64,000 nt of DNA from Sinorhizobium medicae (GTDB lineage: Bacteria > Pseudomonadota > Alphaproteobacteria > Rhizobiales > Rhizobiaceae): NCBI RefSeq assembly GCF_007827695.1, contig NZ_VITA01000016.1, forward strand, positions 1 through 64,000. Direction: 5' to 3'. The notes under the pieces were generated by a model. The model worked only from the letters and a program-made list of their open reading frames with translations, was not told the DNA's origin and searched no databases. The position numbers and the translations under genes are program-made. Below, piece after piece: positions 59,040-64,000 of the stretch; the first letter of the stretch is position 1, and every line of letters begins with the position of its first letter.

Positions 59040-59825
59040 GTGCACGACCTCGCCCTCCACATCCTTTTCTTTCTCTTCGCTGCGGCATTCCTTGCCGGCT
59101 TCATCGATTCGATCGCCGGCGGTGGGGGGATGATCACCATTCCGGCCATGCTGATTGCGGGGATTCCTCCGCTCGAAACGCTCGGCACCAACAAGCTGCA
59201 GTCCCTGTTCGGCTCCGGCTCTGCGAGCATCGCCTACGCCCGGCGCGGCCACGTCAACCTCAGGGAGCAACTTCCTATGGCGCTGATGTCGGCGGCCGGC
59301 GCCGTATTGGGCGCATTGCTTGCGACGGTCGTTCCCGCCGACATACTGGAGGCGGTGCTGCCCTTCCTGTTGATCGGAATTGCGCTCTACTTCGGTTTCA
59401 AACCTGATGTCGGCGACATCGACAAACACCGGCGGCTGTCGGTTTTCCTGTTCACCATAACCTTCGTCCCCCTGATCGGCCTCTATGACGGCGTTTTTGG
59501 TCCGGGCACGGGCTCTTTCTTTATGCTCGGTTTCGTCTCGCTGGCCGGGTACGGCATTCTGAAGGCGACGGCGCATACCAAGTTTCTGAACTTCGGTTCC
59601 AATATCGGTGCATTCTTCGTCTTTCTGCTGAGCGGCGTCGTGCTCTGGAAGGTGGGGCTGACGATGGGTGTCGGGCAATTCCTGGGCGCGCAGGTCGGCT
59701 CCCGCTATGCGATGGCCAAGGGTGCAAAGATCATCAAGCCGTTGCTGGTGATCGTGTCCATCGCGCTCGCCATCCGGCTGCTGGCCGATCCGGCGCATCC
59801 ACTGCGGGTCTGGGTGGGGCTGTAG
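59040..59825 (+). CDS. TSUP (TauE/SafE) family membrane transporter
   Basis: 261 residues, GTG start. Seven to eight spans with the two TSUP half motifs: FLAGFIDSIAGGGGMITIPAMLIAGIPPLETLGTNKLQSLFGSGSASIAYARRGHV and PLIGLYDGVFGPGTGSFFMLGFVSLAGYGILKATAHTKFLNFGSNIGAFFVFLLSG. Members export sulfite, sulfoacetate or organosulfur anions, or import them. Position beside cob genes is common in rhizobia (an unproven cobalt or sulfur link). Confidence 0.85.
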   Translation: MHDLALHILFFLFAAAFLAGFIDSIAGGGGMITIPAMLIAGIPPLETLGTNKLQSLFGSGSASIAYARRGHVNLREQLPMALMSAAGAVLGALLATVVPADILEAVLPFLLIGIALYFGFKPDVGDIDKHRRLSVFLFTITFVPLIGLYDGVFGPGTGSFFMLGFVSLAGYGILKATAHTKFLNFGSNIGAFFVFLLSGVVLWKVGLTMGVGQFLGAQVGSRYAMAKGAKIIKPLLVIVSIALAIRLLADPAHPLRVWVGL

Positions 59826-59873
59826 GCCGGTCGATGACCGACTGGCGGCGGACCGGCTGAAATGGCACTCGTT

Positions 59874-61649
59874 TCAAACGTTCCAGACGAGATGCCCGCC
59901 GCCCAGATCCGATGCCGGCGGGAAGGATGGCGTATAGTCCAGTGGGCGCACGGGACTTGGCAGGTCTTCCGCTTTTGGTACGAAATCCCGACGTGGTCTC
60001 GTCGGATCGGCCACGGGGACCGCAGCCATCAGTTTCTTCGTATAGGGATGCTGCGGATTCTCGAATATCTGTCGCCGCGTCCCCATTTCGACGAACCGGC
60101 CCATATACATGACCGCTACCCGATGGCTGATCTGCTCGACGACCGCCATGTCGTGAGAAATGAACAGGTAGGAGATGCCTGTCTCGTCCTGGATGTCCTG
60201 CAGGAGATCGAGCACCTGAGCCTGGATCGACACGTCGAGTGCCGCAACGGATTCATCTGCGACGATGAGCTTCGGTGACAGCGACAAAGCCCGAGCAATG
60301 CAGATGCGCTGCCGTTGCCCGCCGGAAAACTCATGCGGGTAACGCTTCATCTGCTCAGGCGATAATCCAACCCGCTTTAAGAGATATTCCACCCGGTCAC
60401 GCAATGCGCTGCCGGTTGCCAGCCCATGGATTGCCAGAGGCTCCGCCACCAGATCGCCAACCCGCATGCGCGGATCAAGGGATGCGTAAGGATCCTGGAA
60501 GATCATCTGGACGTCTCGAAGGATGGGCCGCATCGTGCTCCCCCGTAAGCCGCGGGTGGAGCGTCCGTTGACGCGTATCTCCCCCGCCCATGGCAAAAGG
60601 TTCAACAGAGCCTTTCCGGTCGTCGACTTGCCACAGCCGGATTCTCCGACAAGAGACAGCGTCTCCCCCTTCAGCACATCGAATGAGATGCCCTCCACCG
60701 CGTGAAGGCGCTTGACCGGGCGCTGTAGAATGCCGCCCTTGATGTCGAAACGGACCGTCAGGTTTTTGACCTCGAGCATCGGCTGCTCGGCGTCGCTCGA
60801 AGATCCGGCGACCGCCCTTCCCGCAGCGCGCTTGGGTATCTCCGACCCTGCCATTTCGCCGAGACGCGGCACGGCCGAAAGAAGCTCCTTCGTATACGCA
60901 TCCTCAGGACGCGCGAAAAGATCCTTGGTGGTTGCATGCTCGACAGTTCGGCCATGCTTCATCACCAGCACCTCGTCGGCCATCTCCGCGACCACGCCCA
61001 TGTCATGGGTGATCATGATCACCGAAATTCCGTGATCGGCCTGCAGCTTGCGGATAAGCGCCAGGATCTGGGCCTGAACCGTTACGTCGAGCGCAGTCGT
61101 CGGTTCATCCGCGATCAGAATGCGCGGGTTCTGCGCGAGCGCCATCGCGATGACGATACGCTGACGCAAGCCACCGGAAAGCTCGTGCGGATACTGGCCG
61201 AGCCGGCGCTCCGGTTCCGGAATCTGGACCTGGTCCAGGAGTTCGACGGCGCGCGCATGCGAAGCGCGCCGGCCTCGGCTGCCGTGGGCGGTGATCGCTC
61301 CGACCAGTTGCGCACCGACGGTCATCACGGGGTTGAGCGAGGTCATGGGCTCCTGAAAGATCATCCCGATCTTGCGCCCGCGAACCTGCCGCATGCGTGC
61401 TTCGGGAAGAGCGAGTATGTCGTCACCATCGAGAATGGCCGAGCCGTCCGCGATTCGCGCCGTCGGCTTCGGCAGCAGTTGCATCAGCGACAGGGCCGTC
61501 ATCGATTTTCCAGATCCGCTCTCACCTGCAAGGCAAAGCGTCTTGCCTGGAAGCAGATCGAAGGACAGCCGCTCCACGACGACCTTCGGCCCGGTCGGCG
61601 TGGCCACCTGGACGCTCAGGTCGTTCACGGAAAGCAGAGGGAGAGTCAT
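59874..61649 (-). CDS. Fused dipeptide/oligopeptide-type ABC ATPase (DppD-DppF fusion)
   Basis: 591 residues with two complete ABC units. Unit 1: GESGSGKSMTALSL, PMTSLNPVMTVG, LSGGLRQR (LSGG at about 160), LIADEPTTALD. Unit 2: GESGCGKSTTGKALLNL, IFQDPYASLDPRMRVG, FSGGQRQRICIARAL, LIVADESVAALD. Note the Glu-Ser in the second Walker B-adjacent DES. The tail VPVADPTRPRRDF and PLDYTPSFPPAS resembles the oligopeptide-binding C-terminal of DppF. A GsiA/YejF-style fusion powering an importer whose permeases are not in this window. ATG at 61649 chosen; 61673 is possible. Confidence 0.9.
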   Translation of the reverse strand: MTLPLLSVNDLSVQVATPTGPKVVVERLSFDLLPGKTLCLAGESGSGKSMTALSLMQLLPKPTARIADGSAILDGDDILALPEARMRQVRGRKIGMIFQEPMTSLNPVMTVGAQLVGAITAHGSRGRRASHARAVELLDQVQIPEPERRLGQYPHELSGGLRQRIVIAMALAQNPRILIADEPTTALDVTVQAQILALIRKLQADHGISVIMITHDMGVVAEMADEVLVMKHGRTVEHATTKDLFARPEDAYTKELLSAVPRLGEMAGSEIPKRAAGRAVAGSSSDAEQPMLEVKNLTVRFDIKGGILQRPVKRLHAVEGISFDVLKGETLSLVGESGCGKSTTGKALLNLLPWAGEIRVNGRSTRGLRGSTMRPILRDVQMIFQDPYASLDPRMRVGDLVAEPLAIHGLATGSALRDRVEYLLKRVGLSPEQMKRYPHEFSGGQRQRICIARALSLSPKLIVADESVAALDVSIQAQVLDLLQDIQDETGISYLFISHDMAVVEQISHRVAVMYMGRFVEMGTRRQIFENPQHPYTKKLMAAVPVADPTRPRRDFVPKAEDLPSPVRPLDYTPSFPPASDLGGGHLVWNV

Positions 61650-61716
61650 CGGGCAAAGCCTTGGCAATGTCATCGAAGAACGTCCTGCCCCTCCAACCGG
61701 GGCAGGACCGGTTTCG

Positions 61717-62670
61717 TCACGCGAACACGACGCGCGGAAAATAGAAGGATACGACCCAGTTCGGCTGGTCGACGATCTCGCTGATGCGCAGATCACCGCA
61801 GACCGAGCAGAGCATATAGGCATCTTCCGGTTTCATGCCGTGTGTCGCACAGAGAAGGTCAATCATGCCGGATACGGCTGCACGCGCACCTTCCATCAGA
61901 TCGCTTCCGATACCCGTCGTAACTTCATAGCCTTCGGCATCGAGATGCCGCGTGACCGGTCCGGGTGTGGTAAAGCGCGGCATGTGAAGATTCGCGCCCT
62001 TGACCACATCCAGCTTCACGACCACATCCATGGCGCTCTCGATGGCGGTTCCGCAGACTTCGCCATCACCCTGTGCCGCATGCGTATCGCCGATGGAGAA
62101 CAAGGCGCCTTCGACCTCGACGGGCAGGTACAGGGTCGTTCCCGCCGCAAGGTCGCGAATGTCGAGATTGCCTCCCACACGCCGCGGCGGAACGACGGAA
62201 TGCAGCCCCGGCTCCGCCGGGGCAAGCCCGATCGTGCCGGCGAACGGCTTCAGCGGAACCCGGCCGAACTCGCCAAAGGCAGCCGGAGCAAGGGTATCCG
62301 GATCATATTTCCAAAGGGCCAGCGCCGGCTCCTCAAATTGGTCGGCGAGGAGCCCGAAGCCGGGAATGTTGGCGGTCCAGCCAAAACCGCTTGGCTTGAA
62401 ATGCTCGATGGTGACCTTCAGGGCGTCACCCGGCATGGCTCCATCGACATAGATGGGGCCGGTGACCGGATTGACCTTCGTGAAATCCACCGTCGAGACA
62501 TCGGCCACCGTGCTGCCGGCAGTAAAATGGCCGGAGCCTGAATCGAGGCAGTTGAACTCGAGCCTCGATCCGGACGCCACGGTCTCCGCCGGCGGGATCG
62601 AACGATCCCAGCCGTAGTGGTGATGGCGTCCATGGATGGTGTAGTCGCAGTTACTGCACATCTTTTGCAT
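61717..62670 (-). CDS. Acetamidase/formamidase family protein
   Basis: 317 residues. Acetamidase fold: HHHYGWDRSIPPAETVASGSRLEFNCLDSGSGHFT at the start, GPIYVDGAMPGDALKVTIEHF, GVPPRRVGGNLDIRDLAAGTTLYLPVEVEGALFSIGDTHAAQGDGEVCGTAIE (core metal-binding region). C-terminal MIDLLCATHGMKPEDAYMLCSVCGDLRISEIVD is typical. Hydrolyses short amides to acid and ammonia in the cytoplasm. Coding start overlaps the binding-protein gene by 20 bases. An unusual CSNC at residues 5-8 adds a knuckle not normal for the family. Lies between a binding protein and the ABC ATPase, so the amide is probably imported. Confidence 0.9.
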   Translation of the reverse strand: MQKMCSNCDYTIHGRHHHYGWDRSIPPAETVASGSRLEFNCLDSGSGHFTAGSTVADVSTVDFTKVNPVTGPIYVDGAMPGDALKVTIEHFKPSGFGWTANIPGFGLLADQFEEPALALWKYDPDTLAPAAFGEFGRVPLKPFAGTIGLAPAEPGLHSVVPPRRVGGNLDIRDLAAGTTLYLPVEVEGALFSIGDTHAAQGDGEVCGTAIESAMDVVVKLDVVKGANLHMPRFTTPGPVTRHLDAEGYEVTTGIGSDLMEGARAAVSGMIDLLCATHGMKPEDAYMLCSVCGDLRISEIVDQPNWVVSFYFPRVVFA

Positions 62671-64000
62671 ATACCTGATCGTAGTGAACGGGAATGTGGA
62701 CCGGATCGACGAACAGCTTGTCGTCGCCGCCGATACGCTCCGAGCGAATGGTAAAGCGCTCCTCGTTGAAGATCGGTGCCCAGGGTGCGTCCTCCATGAT
62801 CTTCACATAGATGTCGCGCCACATGGCCTCGCGCTCGGCGGCCTTTGCCGGGTCTACGATGGCATCGGCTTCGGCTGCCTTCTTGTCGAGCTCCTCATTG
62901 CAGTACCAGGACCAGTTCCAGCCTCCCGGCACGGCACCGCCGCACCCCAGAATGGGGCCGTAGAAATTCGAGGGATCCGGGAAGTCGGCAATCCATGCCA
63001 TGCCGCCCGACCAGACCATCGGCGCCTGGTTCTCCTCGCCGCCCGCCGCGATGACATTGGCCTGTGCCAGCGACTTTATCGATGCCGTGATGCCGATCGC
63101 CTTCAGGTCCTGCTGGATGGCCTGGGCGATACGCGGCTGAGGGTCGGTGTTCATGACATAGAGTTCGGTCGAGAACCCGTCGCCCAGGCCGGCCTGTTCG
63201 AGCAGCTTCTTGGCGCCCTCGGGATCATAGGCATATCCTTTATAATCCTTGGCATATCCCGGCATCGAGGGCGGCAGCGGCTGATTGGCGGCGACTGCGC
63301 GACCGTTGATGATGCGCAGGATGCGATCCTTGTTGATGGCCATGTTCACAGCCTTGCGCACCTCGACCTTGTCGAAGGGGGCCATCTTGACGTTCATCGT
63401 CACATAGCCGGTGTGCAACTGACCGCCCTGAATGATCAGCTCCTTGAAATTAGGATCTTTGGTCACCTCGACGAACTTCGCCGGCGGAATGCCGTCTCCG
63501 GGCACGTCGATTTCGCCGTTCTGCAGGCGAAGGAGCGCGACAACGGGCTCCTGGCCGACCTCGAAGGTAATGCGGTCAAGCTTCGGAAGCCCTTCGTTCC
63601 AGTAGTCGGCGAAGCGTTCGAACACCAGGCGTTGCCCAAGCGTCCACTCGGCAAGCTTGAACGCTCCGGAACCGACGGGATTTTTCCCGAAATCCGCACC
63701 GTGTTTCTCGACCTCTTCCTTTGGCACGACATGGGCAAAGTTGAGCGCCATGACGTGGAGGAAGGTGGCGTCCGGCCGGCTCAGTTCGAACCTGATTGTG
63801 TGCGGATCCTGCACGGCGATGCCGGACAGATCACCCCCCTTTCCGGCCGAGACATCTTCGAAGCCTTTGATCGATGAGAAGAACCCGGCACCCGGGCTCT
63901 GGGTCGTCGGATTCACCACGCGCTCAATCGAATATTTCACGTCCTCGGCAGTCAGCTCACGACCATTGTGAAACTTGACGCCCTGGCGCAGCTTGAACGT
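62651..64000 (-). CDS. ABC transporter substrate-binding protein (DppA/OppA-like), 5' end cut by the window
   Basis: 449 residues visible; the frame stays open through the final base, reading LRQGVKFHNGRELTAEDVKYS, so about 60-100 N-terminal residues including the signal peptide lie beyond position 64000. SBP_bac_5 hallmark segments: VGSGAFKLAEWTLGQRLVFERFADYWNEGLPKLDRITF, RKAVNMAINKDRILRIING, YAYDPEGAKKLLEQAGLGDGF and AWIADFPDPSNFYGP. Receptor for peptides, amides or nickel-like cargo. The short frame start at 63940 is not the gene start. Confidence 0.92.
   Translation of the reverse strand, partial: TFKLRQGVKFHNGRELTAEDVKYSIERVVNPTTQSPGAGFFSSIKGFEDVSAGKGGDLSGIAVQDPHTIRFELSRPDATFLHVMALNFAHVVPKEEVEKHGADFGKNPVGSGAFKLAEWTLGQRLVFERFADYWNEGLPKLDRITFEVGQEPVVALLRLQNGEIDVPGDGIPPAKFVEVTKDPNFKELIIQGGQLHTGYVTMNVKMAPFDKVEVRKAVNMAINKDRILRIINGRAVAANQPLPPSMPGYAKDYKGYAYDPEGAKKLLEQAGLGDGFSTELYVMNTDPQPRIAQAIQQDLKAIGITASIKSLAQANVIAAGGEENQAPMVWSGGMAWIADFPDPSNFYGPILGCGGAVPGGWNWSWYCNEELDKKAAEADAIVDPAKAAEREAMWRDIYVKIMEDAPWAPIFNEERFTIRSERIGGDDKLFVDPVHIPVHYDQVYAKDVQ

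Overview
The window looks like chromosomal DNA of an alphaproteobacterial rhizobium, most probably a Sinorhizobium (Ensifer) species. The evidence is high-GC coding sequence with strong third-position bias, a znuA/znuCB-zur locus, the rhizobial very-long-chain lipid A cluster (acpXL to lpxXL), an aerobic-type cob operon, an FnrN-type regulator and many ABC/TRAP importers. From memory, unverified, the gene order from znu through gnd, lpxXL and cob resembles one block of the S. meliloti chromosome.

Layout. 1-5.8 kb is an accessory stretch: an AT-richer exported orphan, a frameshifted integrase remnant, several tiny orphan genes (zinc-ribbon-like, DUF3606, DUF982) and a secreted protein built from 18 copies of a 24-bp repeat. 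6.0-10.6 kb holds a FAH-family hydrolase, a gamma-carbonic anhydrase and the zinc uptake locus, with two Zur-box candidates between znuC and znuA. 10.6-18.5 kb is a catabolic unit: PIG-L deacetylase, sugar-type ABC importer, enolase-superfamily dehydratase, SDR dehydrogenase and FCD/GntR regulator, tied together by two copies of an AATACGGTATAC-type operator. 18.5-23.4 kb has an RcnB-like protein, a GH43 glycosidase and TRAP permeases DctQM. 23.5-29.9 kb is a HisD-like dehydrogenase, an XRE-cupin regulator and a polyamine-type ABC importer that share a TATTCTCAC motif. This block separates DctQM from a TRAP binding protein at 30-31 kb. 31.3-42.9 kb is a large sugar operon (ABC importer, GH2 beta-mannosidase-like enzyme, isomerase, two oxidoreductases) with a divergent LacI regulator and two TGTAACGTTACA-like sites. 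43-47.1 kb has gnd, an AraC regulator, SRPBCC and VOC proteins, and a 28-codon membrane peptide. 47.2-52.7 kb is the acpXL-fabZXL-fabF2XL-fabF1XL-adh2XL-lpxXL cluster, which makes and attaches the C28 acyl chain of lipid A. 53.1-54 kb is an Fnr-type regulator behind a perfect anaerobox. 54-58.7 kb is cobEABCD. 59-64 kb has a TSUP transporter, a fused dipeptide-type ABC ATPase, an acetamidase/formamidase and a binding protein cut by the window end.

Points of most interest are: (1) the lipid A ketosynthase pair, in which FabF2XL has lost the active-site Cys and looks like a chain-length-factor partner of the intact FabF1XL; (2) three independently inferred local regulons (GntR, XRE-cupin, LacI), each with repeated operator candidates; (3) the HisD/ABC block lying inside what looks like a split TRAP locus and bordered by large palindromes; and (4) the tandem-repeat exported protein in the accessory region. 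I found no phage structural genes, no CRISPR array, no rRNA and no convincing tRNA.
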